6,774 nt of DNA from Bradyrhizobium sp. (GCA_028290165.1 JAQGKJ010000507.1:1-6774); one strand, 5' to 3'; shown: positions 1 to 6,643, numbered from the stretch's first letter. Notes: generated by a model not told the origin, from the sequence alone. A program made the numbers and translations.

Positions 1-499
1 TGTTGGCGGTCAGCGCGGTCATCCCGAAGCCGCCGATAATATAGGCGGAGCCGTCGATGCCGCCGAAGCGCTGGTAGATCGCATTGGTCGCCGGGAGGTT
101 GTAGACCAGCGTCATGGTGCGCGCGCCGTCGCCGCCCCAGTCGAAGCCGACCGAGGGGCCCTGCCAGTAGACCCGCAAATCGCCGGCATTCTTGGTGTAG
201 AGCGTGCCTTCGCCGTAGCGCAAGCCAGCGACAAAGGCGCCGGAGCCTTCCTCGCCCAGGATATAGCCGTTCGGCAGGCCCCATTGGCTGACCGCGCGCT
301 CGATCACGGAGGCGAGCCCCCGCGACACGTTGCCAAAGAACTTGTGCCCGGCGCCGACCAGTTCGTCCGGGCCGTAGGTATAAGGACCGGGCTGGCGTTG
401 CGGCGGCGGCAGCGGCGCCTCCTGCTGGGCGGAAGCGGGCACGGTCCAGCACATCAGCGCGGCGAACGTCACCGCGGCAAGGCGTGATGCGAAAGTCAT
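1..499 (-). CDS. eipA: EipA-like periplasmic envelope protein (DUF1134), 3' end missing
   Basis: The minus strand from ATG 499-497 is open to the left edge, giving 166 residues with no stop, so the C-terminus is outside the window. Residues 1-24 form a Sec signal peptide (hydrophobic core, then PASA before QQ), followed by a Pro/Gln-rich stretch at about 25-40. The rest reads as DUF1134: GPDELVGAGHKFFG (about 44-57), a Gly-rich core with YILGEEGSGAFVAGLRYGEG, then VYWQGPSVGFDWGGDG and a Tyr/Gly-rich segment near the edge. DUF1134 proteins are small periplasmic proteins of alphaproteobacteria. The Brucella member EipA is needed for cell-envelope stress resistance and virulence; its biochemical activity is unknown. 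Family proteins are near 190-200 residues, so roughly 30 are probably missing. AGGGG at 507-511 (read on the minus strand) lies 7 nt before the ATG. The family call is by memory of its conserved residues. Confidence 0.85.
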   Translation of the reverse strand, partial: MTFASRLAAVTFAALMCWTVPASAQQEAPLPPPQRQPGPYTYGPDELVGAGHKFFGNVSRGLASVIERAVSQWGLPNGYILGEEGSGAFVAGLRYGEGTLYTKNAGDLRVYWQGPSVGFDWGGDGARTMTLVYNLPATNAIYQRFGGIDGSAYIIGGFGMTALTAN

Positions 500-651
500 A
501 AAAGAACCCCTGCGTATCGAATCCTGGCCGCCGCCTTAACCTGATGCCAACAAGCACGGCTTTAGGTTGCGCCCAGTGTCCCCCGACTCGGATGTTATCG
601 GCATCAACTATGACGGCACAGCGGCAGGAAAGAAACGGCCATCGTTTCGGA

Positions 652-1143
652 ATGCGTTTCCGCCCCGGAATAGCCGTTATATCTTTGTTGGCGGGCCTCT
701 TAGGTCTCGCCGCGCTGGCCTGGCTGCCGCCTGCGGCCCGGGCCGCGACCACCGAGCGGGTGGTGGTGAACCGCTACACGGGTCTGGCGATCGAGGGGTT
801 CGACCCCGTCGCGTACTTCGTCGATGCCCGCCCAATGGTCGGCCGGCCTGACTTCGAGGCGTCGGAAGCCGGCGCGGTCTGGCGTTTCCGCAACGAGGGC
901 AATCGCGCGTCCTTTGTCGCCCACCCCGAGATTTACGGCCCCCGGTTCGGCGGCTACGACCCGGTCGATCTGGCCCGCGGCGTCACGGTGGCCGGCAACC
1001 CCCGGTTCTGGCTGGTTTCGGGACAACGGCTTTATCTCTTCGGCCGCGAGGAAACCCGCGACGCCTTCGTCGCCGATCCCGAGCGCTCGCTGCCGGAGGC
1101 GAATTCGCAGTGGCCGTTGCTGGAGCAGGGTCTGGCGCAGTAG
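652..1143 (+). CDS. Secreted YHS-domain protein
   Basis: From ATG 652 this is 163 residues. Residues 1-31 form a signal peptide (MRFRPG, a Leu/Ala-rich core, ARA before AT), so the mature protein should be periplasmic or exported. Residues about 40-130 match the YHS-domain family: RYTGLAIEGFDPVAYF, then GAVWRFRNEGNRASFVAHPEIYGPRFGGYD, then NPRFWLVSGQRLYLF. YHS domains are small modules often tied to metal handling, but no function is known for this secreted group. The family usually has Cys (sometimes selenocysteine) after GGY; here it is Asp103. The tail after residue 130 (GREETRDAFVADPERSLPEAN) resembles the usual C-terminal helix. The start is uncertain: in-frame ATGs also lie at 544, 592 and 610 and none has a clear ribosome site. 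652 is chosen because it gives a compact signal peptide. It diverges from the eipA-like gene and converges with cysQ. Confidence 0.8.
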   Translation: MRFRPGIAVISLLAGLLGLAALAWLPPAARAATTERVVVNRYTGLAIEGFDPVAYFVDARPMVGRPDFEASEAGAVWRFRNEGNRASFVAHPEIYGPRFGGYDPVDLARGVTVAGNPRFWLVSGQRLYLFGREETRDAFVADPERSLPEANSQWPLLEQGLAQ

Positions 1144-1971
1144 TCACCGCACTGCCTTCGGATCGCCCCAGGCGATGAATTCCGGCACGATAAAACCTTG
1201 GCCTCCTCTGCCGAATTGCAAGTCGGCGCCCTTGGTATCCGTGATCCTGCCGCCGGCCGCGGTGACGACCGCATGTCCCGCCGCGACATCCCATTCGCTC
1301 GTAGGCGCAAGGCGCGGATAGATATCGGCACGGCCTTCCGCGACGCGGCCGAACTTGACCGCCGAGCCGAGCGCCTGCCGGACCGCGCCGGGTCGCTCCG
1401 CGATAAAGGCTTCAGTGCGAGCATCGCCGTGGGAACGGCTGACGGCCACAATCCAGGGCTCGCCGCGTTTCGGGAAGGAGCGGGTATGGATCGGCTCGGC
1501 CCTGGACGCGCCCGCCGTCGTCAGCCTTTCCGCGCCGCGACCGACCAGCCCGCGCCAGATCAACCCCAGCGCCGGCGCGCCGATGATGCCGAGCAGCGGC
1601 ACGCCGCCCGTGACCAGCGCCAGATTGACCGTGAACTCGTCGCGGCCGGCGACGAATTCCTTGGTGCCGGCGAGCGGATCGATCAGGAAGAAGCTGCGCT
1701 CGTAAGGCGGTCTTGCCTGATCGATGCGTTCCTCGGACAGCGCCGGAACTTCAGGTGCGATCCGCGCCAGGCCTTCGGCTATGATCCGGTCGGCGGCCAG
1801 ATCCGCGTCCGTCACCGGCGATCCGTCGGCCTTGCCGTCGACCCGCATCGCGCCACGGTTGACGGCGAGAATGGCAGCCCCGGCCCGCACCACCAGATCG
1901 GTCAGGGGTTCAATTAGCGCCGCCGCGGCATCGCGGTCGATCACAGGTCCGGAGGAATGTGCCTTATTCAT
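1144..1971 (-). CDS. cysQ: CysQ-like 3'(2'),5'-bisphosphate nucleotidase / inositol monophosphatase family protein
   Basis: The 275-residue product belongs to the FIG/IMPase metal-dependent phosphatases. CysQ members remove the 3' phosphate from adenosine 3',5'-bisphosphate, a by-product of sulfate assimilation and phosphopantetheine transfer, using Mg2+ in the cytoplasm. Visible motifs: GSPVTDADLAAD (50-61), the metal-ligand glutamate region LSEER (78-82), DPLAGTKEF (98-106) followed by GRDEFTVNLALV, and the CysQ-type EWDVAAGHAVV (226-236) with Asp228. KEF plus EFTVN after the DPxDGT motif favours CysQ over inositol phosphatases. The oddity is Ala101 in place of the second Asp of DPxDGT, a metal ligand in characterised members; the codon is GCC, one base from GAC. 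Length is somewhat above the roughly 246 of the E. coli protein, partly from an N-terminal extension. The start ATG 1971-1969 has no strong ribosome site; an ATG at 1984-1982 is out of frame. Confidence 0.8.
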   Translation of the reverse strand: MNKAHSSGPVIDRDAAAALIEPLTDLVVRAGAAILAVNRGAMRVDGKADGSPVTDADLAADRIIAEGLARIAPEVPALSEERIDQARPPYERSFFLIDPLAGTKEFVAGRDEFTVNLALVTGGVPLLGIIGAPALGLIWRGLVGRGAERLTTAGASRAEPIHTRSFPKRGEPWIVAVSRSHGDARTEAFIAERPGAVRQALGSAVKFGRVAEGRADIYPRLAPTSEWDVAAGHAVVTAAGGRITDTKGADLQFGRGGQGFIVPEFIAWGDPKAVR

Positions 1972-2114
1972 GGGCGGGTCTCATGGACGGATGGTCTTTC
2001 TCTTATGCGGTTGCGGCCCCCGTGTTGGCAGCACGCGCGTCAGCAGTGTATCAAGCCCGCTAAGCATGCGTGATTCGCCGTGACCGCGCTTTCGCGGATT
2101 TCAGGGAATATCTG
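1972..2114. other. Intergenic region between divergent cysQ and chpT
   Basis: This 143-base gap must carry the promoters of both divergent genes, but no convincing -35/-10 pair is visible. It contains a GC hairpin, CCGCG-CTTT-CGCGG, at 2084-2097, a few bases before the chpT ribosome site. If the chpT transcript begins upstream of it, the hairpin lies in the leader. A GTG at 2070 would extend chpT by 15 residues in frame, but that extension does not look like ChpT. Confidence 0.4.
2103..2107 (+). promoter_or_regulatory. Ribosome binding site of chpT
   Basis: AGGGA sits 7 nt before ATG 2115. It decides in favour of this start over the in-frame GTG at 2070, which has no such site. Confidence 0.7.
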
Positions 2115-2756
2115 ATGTCTGGCACCTCGTCTCCCGGTCCTGTCCCCGACGCCCTCGAACTGGCGGCGCTGTTGTGTTCGCGGGTTTGCCACGATCTCAT
2201 CAGTCCGGTCGGCGCCATCGTCAATGGACTTGAGGTCCTCGACGACAATCCCAAGCCGGAAGACCGCGAATTCGCGCTCGAACTGATCCGCAAGAGCGCC
2301 AAGACAGCCTCGGCACGACTGCAGTTTTGCAGGCTGGCGTTCGGCGCCGCGGGATCGTCGGGCGCGCAGATCGACCTTGGCGATGCGCAGACCATGGCGC
2401 GCGGTCATCTCGAGGACGCCAAGACCACGATCGCGTGGAATCTGCCGCGGCTGCTGTTGCCGAAAAACCGCGTCAAGCTGCTGTTGAACATGATGGTGAT
2501 CGCGCAGCAGACCATTCCGCGCGGCGGCGTGCTGACGGTCGATCCGATCGGCGAAGGCGAGCAAATCGGCTTTCGCGTCGCGGCGAGCGGGCTCAACGCC
2601 CGCATGCCGCAGAATATCGCCGATCTCTTGAACTCAGGCTCGGCCCCCGATGCTCATGCGGTGCAGCCCTATTATACGCGGCTTCTGGCGCAGGCCTGCG
2701 GGCTGAAAGTGGTGCTTGCGCCCGACGGCGACGCGGTGGTCGTGACCGCTTCTTGA
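2115..2756 (+). CDS. chpT: Histidine phosphotransferase ChpT
   Basis: The 213-residue product is the dimeric phosphotransferase that passes phosphate from the hybrid kinase CckA to the cell-cycle regulator CtrA and to CpdR in alphaproteobacteria. Residues 12-37 (DALELAALLCSRVCHDLISPVGAI) form the first dimerisation helix, with phospho-accepting His26 in CHDLISP. The second helix is about 46-80 (LIRKSAKTASARLQFCRLAFGAAGSSG). Residues about 90-213 form the degenerate ATPase-like domain: PKNRVKLLLNMMVIAQQTIPRGG is there in place of the N box, but no DxGxG-type ATP-binding loop is visible, as expected because ChpT does not bind ATP. The protein is cytoplasmic, with no signal peptide or membrane segment. 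Its position directly upstream of cheA, separated by a gap holding a CtrA box, hints at coupling of the cell-cycle relay with motility. The phosphotransfer role is known for the family; control of this particular locus is inference. Confidence 0.93.
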   Translation: MSGTSSPGPVPDALELAALLCSRVCHDLISPVGAIVNGLEVLDDNPKPEDREFALELIRKSAKTASARLQFCRLAFGAAGSSGAQIDLGDAQTMARGHLEDAKTTIAWNLPRLLLPKNRVKLLLNMMVIAQQTIPRGGVLTVDPIGEGEQIGFRVAASGLNARMPQNIADLLNSGSAPDAHAVQPYYTRLLAQACGLKVVLAPDGDAVVVTAS

Positions 2757-2778
2757 AGCATCACCGCCGGAGTTATGG

Positions 2779-2793
2779 TTAACCAAGGGTTTA
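2779..2793 (+). promoter_or_regulatory. Candidate CtrA-binding box upstream of cheA
   Basis: TTAACCAAGGGTTTA matches the CtrA consensus TTAA-N7-TTAA at 7 of 8 defined bases (second half TTTA), and its first half extends to TTAACCA, as in the longer TTAACCAT form. The overlapping minus-strand half site reads TTAACCAT exactly (2775-2782). It lies 22 bases after the chpT stop and about 155 bases before the cheA ATG. CtrA controls motility and chemotaxis genes in many alphaproteobacteria, so cheA is the likely target. Binding is not shown. Confidence 0.55.
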
Positions 2794-2794
2794 C

Positions 2795-2835
2795 AGGCGG
2801 CCCACGGATTCGGTCAGGCTGCCTTATCTATTTGT
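2795..2835 (+). terminator. Possible Rho-independent terminator of chpT
   Basis: AGGCGGCC (2795-2802) can pair with GGCTGCCT (2817-2824) as an 8-bp stem with one G-U pair and a 14-base loop. It is followed by the T-rich but interrupted run TTATCTATTTG. The loop is long and the T tract imperfect, so termination may be partial, and cheA could still receive read-through from chpT. Confidence 0.4.
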
Positions 2836-2863
2836 TGAGCCCGTTCTTTTCCAATTACTCAAC
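2834..2863. repeat. Short inverted repeat in the cheA upstream region
   Basis: GTTGAG (2834-2839) and CTCAAC (2858-2863) are perfect inverted copies with an 18-base spacer, in the AT-rich part of the cheA upstream region. They could be half sites for a dimeric regulator or merely chance. I recognise no known operator here. Confidence 0.35.
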
Positions 2864-2935
2864 CAATATTAAACGCTTTGCGGAGAAGCTGGCCAAACCC
2901 GGAATGGCGTGACGAAGTCGCGCACCCGTGCGTTC

Positions 2936-2940
2936 GAAGG
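2936..2940 (+). promoter_or_regulatory. Ribosome binding site of cheA
   Basis: GAAGG lies 8 nt before ATG 2949. It supports that start over the in-frame GTG at 2928, which would add seven residues not expected ahead of the HPt domain. Confidence 0.65.
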
Positions 2941-2948
2941 CCTGTTTC

Positions 2949-5699
2949 ATGGATGATTTGTTGCGCGAGTTTTTGACGGAAACCAGCGAGAGCCTGGATA
3001 CCGTCGATAATCAGCTGGTGCGGTTCGAGCAGGATCCAAACAACGCCAAGATTCTCGATAACATCTTCCGCCTGGTTCACACCATCAAGGGTACCTGCGG
3101 CTTTCTCGGCCTGCCGCGTCTCGAAGCGCTGGCCCATGCCGGCGAGACGCTGATGGGCAAATTCCGCGACGGAATGCCTGTCACCGCCGAGGCGGTGACC
3201 CTGATCCTGAGCAGCATCGACCGCATCAAGGAAATTCTCGGCGGGCTTGAGTCCACTGAAGCCGAGCCGGATGGCTCCGATCAGGATCTGATCGTCAAGC
3301 TTCAGGAGATGGTGGAGCGCGGCATGAAGGCGATGTCGGAACAAGCCGAGCCGGTCGCAGCGGCGCCAGCCGCTCCCGTCAAGCCGGCGGTCGAGCAGGG
3401 CACTCTGGTGCCGCAGGTGCTGGAACGGCAACTGCGTCCCGGCGAAGTGTCGCTGGACGAACTGGAGCGCGCCTTCCGCGAGACCGCCATCGAGGTCGCG
3501 CCGCCGCCAAAGCAAATGGCCGCGCCGGTAGCAGCAGCTCCTGCGCCTCCGAAGCAGGCCGCGCCCGCGTCCGAGCCTCGCGCGGCATCACCCAAAGAGA
3601 CAAAGTCTGTTGCGAAAAGACCATCGGCCGATCCGGAGGCTCCCGACAACGACCGCGTCGCCAACCAGTCGATCCGGGTCAATGTGGATACGCTGGAACA
3701 TCTGATGACGATGGTCTCGGAGCTGGTGCTGACCCGCAACCAGCTGCTGGAGATCTCCAGGCGCAACGAGGACACCGAGTTCAAGGTGCCGCTGCAGCGG
3801 CTCTCCAACGTCACGGCCGAACTGCAGGAAGGCGTCATGAAGACGCGGATGCAGCCGATCGGCAACGCCTGGCAGAAGCTGCCGCGCATCGTGCGCGACC
3901 TCTCCGGCGAACTTGGCAAGCAGATCGAATTAGAGATGCACGGCGCCGACACCGAGCTCGACCGGCAAGTGCTCGACCTGATCAAGGATCCCCTGACGCA
4001 TATGGTGCGCAACTCCGCCGATCATGGGCTGGAAACCCCGGCCGAACGCGCCGCCGCCGGCAAGCCCGAGCAGGGCACCATCCGCCTTTCCGCCTATCAC
4101 GAGGGCGGCCATATCATCATCTGCATCGCCGACAACGGGAGAGGCCTCAACACCGAGCGGATCAAGGCCAAGGCCATCTCCAATGGTCTCGTCAGCGAGG
4201 CTGACCTGGAGAAGATGACCGAGGCCCAGATCCACAAGTTCATCTTCGCGCCCGGCTTCTCCACCGCTGCCGCCATCACATCCGTGTCCGGCCGCGGTGT
4301 CGGCATGGACGTGGTGCGGACCAATATCGACCAGATCGGCGGCGCCATCGACGTCAAGTCGGTGGCCGGCGAGGGCTCTTCCGTCACCATCAAGATCCCG
4401 CTGACGCTCGCGATCGTCTCGGCGCTCATCGTGGAAGCCGGCGGCGACCGTTTTGCCATTCCCCAGCTCGCGGTCGTGGAACTGGTGCGGGCCCGCGCCA
4501 ATTCCGAGCATAGGATTGAGCGCATCAAGGACACCGCGGTATTGCGCCTCCGCAACAAGCTATTGCCGCTGATGCACCTCAAAAAGCTGCTCAAGATCGA
4601 TGACGGCTCCTCCTCGGACCCTGAAAACGGCTTTATTGTCGTGACGCAAGTCGGCAGCCAGACTTTTGGCATCGTGGTCGACGGCGTGTTCCACACCGAA
4701 GAGATCGTGGTCAAGCCGATGTCCACGAAACTCCGCCACATCGACATGTTCTCCGGCAATACCATCCTGGGCGACGGTGCGGTGATCATGATCATCGACC
4801 CCAACGGTATTGCGAAAGCGCTCGGCGCCTCAGGCGCCGCCTCCCACGAGATATCTGATGAGAATGCCGCGATGCGCGCCAGCGCCGCCGAGCAATTGAC
4901 CTCGCTTCTGGTATTCCGCGCCGGCTCGACCCAGCCCAAGGCGGTGCCGCTCGCCCTCGTCACCCGGCTGGAAGAGATCGCGGTCGACAAGATCGAGCTC
5001 TCCAACGGCCGCTACATGGTGCAATACCGTGATCAGCTGATGCCGCTGGTGCAGATGGCCGGCGTCAGCGTCCAGACTTCGGGCGCCCAACCGATCCTGG
5101 TGTTCGCCGACGACCGCCGCTCGATGGGGCTTGTGGTCGACGAGATCATCGACATCGTCGAGGAACGGCTCAACATCGAGGTCACGGGCGGCGGGGAAGG
5201 CATTCTGGGTTCCGCTGTCATCAAGGGCCAGGCCACCGAAGTCATCGACGTCGGCCACTTCTTGCCCATGGCGTTTGCCGACTGGTTCACCCGCAAGGAG
5301 ATGCAGCCCTCGGCATCGGCGCAATCGGTGTTGCTGGTCGACGACTCAGCGTTCTTCCGCAACATGCTGGCGCCAGTCCTGAAAGCCGCCGGCTACAAGG
5401 TACGGGTCGCACCCAATGCGCAAGAAGGCCTGTTGGCGCTGCGCTCGGGGCAGCCGTTCGACGTGGTGCTGACCGACATCGAGATGCCCGACATGAACGG
5501 GTTCGAATTCGCCGAGACGATCCGGGCGGATGCGCATTTGAGTTCGATGCCGATCATCGCGTTGTCCTCGCTGGTGTCGCCGGCGGCGATCGAGCGCGGC
5601 CGGCAGGCCGGCTTCCATGATTACGTCGCCAAGTTCGACCGTCCCGGCCTGATCGCAGCGCTGAAGGAACAGACCGCCGATCTCAACCGGGCGGCGTGA
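2949..5699 (+). CDS. cheA: Hybrid chemotaxis histidine kinase CheA with tandem CheW domains and receiver
   Basis: This 916-residue cytoplasmic kinase should phosphorylate CheY and CheB in response to chemoreceptors. Domains in order: HPt, about 1-105, with phospho-accepting His44 in HTIKG; an Ala/Pro-rich linker, 133-235, holding a conserved-looking helix at 166-180 (EVSLDELERAFRETA); dimerisation helices, about 240-305; ATPase, about 310-490, with N box HMVRNSADHG (351-360), G1 DNGRG (395-399), F box PGFSTA (435-440) and G2 GRGVGM (448-453); first CheW-like domain, about 490-627; second CheW-like domain, about 647-780; receiver, 792-910, with acidic Asp798/Asp799, phospho-acceptor Asp843 in TDIEMPDMNG, Ser873 and Lys895. 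Classical CheA (E. coli, about 650 residues) has one CheW-like domain and no receiver. No separate P2 domain is evident. The attached receiver may act as a phosphate sink or feedback module (inference). cheW starts 10 bases after the stop. Confidence 0.96.
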   Translation: MDDLLREFLTETSESLDTVDNQLVRFEQDPNNAKILDNIFRLVHTIKGTCGFLGLPRLEALAHAGETLMGKFRDGMPVTAEAVTLILSSIDRIKEILGGLESTEAEPDGSDQDLIVKLQEMVERGMKAMSEQAEPVAAAPAAPVKPAVEQGTLVPQVLERQLRPGEVSLDELERAFRETAIEVAPPPKQMAAPVAAAPAPPKQAAPASEPRAASPKETKSVAKRPSADPEAPDNDRVANQSIRVNVDTLEHLMTMVSELVLTRNQLLEISRRNEDTEFKVPLQRLSNVTAELQEGVMKTRMQPIGNAWQKLPRIVRDLSGELGKQIELEMHGADTELDRQVLDLIKDPLTHMVRNSADHGLETPAERAAAGKPEQGTIRLSAYHEGGHIIICIADNGRGLNTERIKAKAISNGLVSEADLEKMTEAQIHKFIFAPGFSTAAAITSVSGRGVGMDVVRTNIDQIGGAIDVKSVAGEGSSVTIKIPLTLAIVSALIVEAGGDRFAIPQLAVVELVRARANSEHRIERIKDTAVLRLRNKLLPLMHLKKLLKIDDGSSSDPENGFIVVTQVGSQTFGIVVDGVFHTEEIVVKPMSTKLRHIDMFSGNTILGDGAVIMIIDPNGIAKALGASGAASHEISDENAAMRASAAEQLTSLLVFRAGSTQPKAVPLALVTRLEEIAVDKIELSNGRYMVQYRDQLMPLVQMAGVSVQTSGAQPILVFADDRRSMGLVVDEIIDIVEERLNIEVTGGGEGILGSAVIKGQATEVIDVGHFLPMAFADWFTRKEMQPSASAQSVLLVDDSAFFRNMLAPVLKAAGYKVRVAPNAQEGLLALRSGQPFDVVLTDIEMPDMNGFEFAETIRADAHLSSMPIIALSSLVSPAAIERGRQAGFHDYVAKFDRPGLIAALKEQTADLNRAA

Positions 5700-5703
5700 G
5701 GAA
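5698..5703 (+). promoter_or_regulatory. Ribosome binding site of cheW overlapping the cheA stop
   Basis: GAGGAA overlaps the last two bases of the cheA TGA (5697-5699) and lies 6 nt before ATG 5710. This arrangement suits translational coupling of cheW to cheA, keeping kinase and adaptor in proportion. Confidence 0.75.
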
Positions 5704-5709
5704 TAGAGC

Positions 5710-6180
5710 ATGACCAGCAAGACCGACACCGTCGAAGGCGCCGTTGCTGAGTACGTCACCGCCGTGATCGGCGGGCAATTGTTCGGGCTGCCGATCTCGC
5801 GCGTGCAGGACGTGTTCATGCCGGAGCGGCTGACCCGGGTGCCGCTGTCGTCGAGCGAAATCGCGGGCGTACTCAACCTGCGCGGCCGCATCGTCACGGT
5901 GGTCGACATGCGTGCCCGGCTCGGCCTGCCGAAGAACGACAACGGCAAGCCGCCGATGGCGGTCGGCGTCGACCTGCGCGGCGAATCCTACGGGTTGTTG
6001 ATCGACCAGATCGGCGAGGTTTTGAAACTCGCCGATGACGGCCGGGAGGAAAACCCCGTCAACCTCGATCCCCGCATGGCCAAGCTCGCCGGCGGCGTGC
6101 ATCGCCTCGACGGCCAGCTGATGGTCGTGCTCGACGTCGATCGCGTCCTCGAAATCGTGCCCGACATGCTGGCGGCGTAA
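5710..6180 (+). CDS. cheW: Chemotaxis adaptor CheW
   Basis: The 156-residue product is a single CheW domain that links CheA to chemoreceptor tips in the signalling array at the cell membrane. The typical features are visible in order: VTAVIGGQLFGLPISRVQDVF (15-35), the VP turn followed by IAGVLNLRGRIVTVVDMRARLGL (51-73), which is the family's strongest signature, then the second barrel with VGVDLRGESYGLLIDQIGEVLKL (84-106), and the C-terminal LDGQLMVVLDVDRVL (133-147). The length matches ordinary CheW. The protein has no receiver, so it is not CheV. It follows cheA by 10 bases with a ribosome site overlapping the cheA stop, so the two are surely co-transcribed. The substrate specificity of the array is not visible, because no receptor gene lies in the window. 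Confidence 0.95.
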   Translation: MTSKTDTVEGAVAEYVTAVIGGQLFGLPISRVQDVFMPERLTRVPLSSSEIAGVLNLRGRIVTVVDMRARLGLPKNDNGKPPMAVGVDLRGESYGLLIDQIGEVLKLADDGREENPVNLDPRMAKLAGGVHRLDGQLMVVLDVDRVLEIVPDMLAA

Positions 6181-6257
6181 CACCGGCGGCAGTCCAGCGT
6201 AAACTTGAGTCGCAATGAAAATGTCCCTTTCGGGATTGGGAAGAAGCAGAGGCTAAA
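6181..6257 (+). other. cheW-cheY gap with a possible 13-codon leader ORF
   Basis: ATG 6215 opens a frame of 13 codons (MKMSLSGLGRSRG) whose TAA (6254-6256) ends one base before the cheY ATG at 6258. The cheY ribosome site AGAGG (6248-6252) lies inside its last codons. Only a weak GAG (6207-6209) precedes its own ATG, so it may not be translated, and such a short frame can arise by chance. No clear promoter or terminator is visible in the gap. Confidence 0.25.
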
Positions 6258-6623
6258 ATGAGAACATGTCTTGTTGTCGATGACTCCAGCGTCATCCGAA
6301 AAGTCGCAAGGCGAATCCTGGAAGGCCTGGATTTCCAGATCGTCGAGGCCGAGGACGGCGAGAAGGCGCTCGAAGTCTGCAAGCGCGGACTGCCCGACGC
6401 GATCCTGCTCGACTGGAACATGCCGATCATGGACGGCTACGAGTTCCTCGGCAATCTGCGCCGGATGCCCGGCGGCGACCAGCCCAAGGTGGTGTTCTGC
6501 ACCACCGAAAACGATGTCGCGCATATCGCGCGCGCGCTTCATGCCGGTGCCAACGAATACATCATGAAGCCGTTCGACAAGGACATCGTCACCGCAAAAT
6601 TCCAGGAAGTCGGCCTGATCTGA
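6258..6623 (+). CDS. cheY: Chemotaxis response regulator CheY
   Basis: The 121-residue product is a stand-alone receiver domain with no output domain. The acidic pair is Asp8/Asp9 in VVDDSSVIRK, the phospho-acceptor is Asp52 in LLDWNMPIMDGYEF, the conserved Thr is in CTTEND (82-83), and Lys104 is in YIMKPF, so every residue needed for phosphorylation is present. CheA would phosphorylate it; the usual output is binding of phospho-CheY to the flagellar motor switch. AGAGG at 6248-6252 is 5 nt before ATG 6258 and fixes the start. Its place between cheW and cheB supports a CheY role rather than a cell-cycle receiver such as DivK or CpdR, which it resembles only in size. The 77-base gap from cheW leaves room for extra control, but I see no clear promoter. 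Confidence 0.93.
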   Translation: MRTCLVVDDSSVIRKVARRILEGLDFQIVEAEDGEKALEVCKRGLPDAILLDWNMPIMDGYEFLGNLRRMPGGDQPKVVFCTTENDVAHIARALHAGANEYIMKPFDKDIVTAKFQEVGLI

Positions 6624-6643
6624 TCTGTCCGATTCGATCCGGT

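Noticed and set aside
536..550. TTAACC between the eipA-like gene and the YHS gene considered as a CtrA box
   Set aside because: The partner half at the required 7-base spacing is CCAA, so only one half site is present.
2025..2053. TTGGCA with a GTATCA 17 bases later, as a promoter for chpT
   Set aside because: The -10 match is poor, and such pairs are easily found by chance in GC-rich DNA.
2070..2114. GTG start extending ChpT by 15 residues
   Set aside because: The ATG at 2115 has a well-placed AGGGA and the extension does not resemble ChpT N-termini.
2869..2883. Second TTAA considered as another CtrA box
   Set aside because: The seven bases after it lead to GCGG, with no second half site.
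2859..3515. Minus-strand open frame covering the start of cheA
   Set aside because: Its product is His/Arg/Gln-rich with no family resemblance, and it opposes the well-supported HPt domain of cheA.
4097..5005. Long open frame on the minus strand inside cheA
   Set aside because: It lies wholly opposite cheA, whose domains are intact. Long antisense frames are common in GC-rich genes, and its translation is low-complexity with no recognisable motif.
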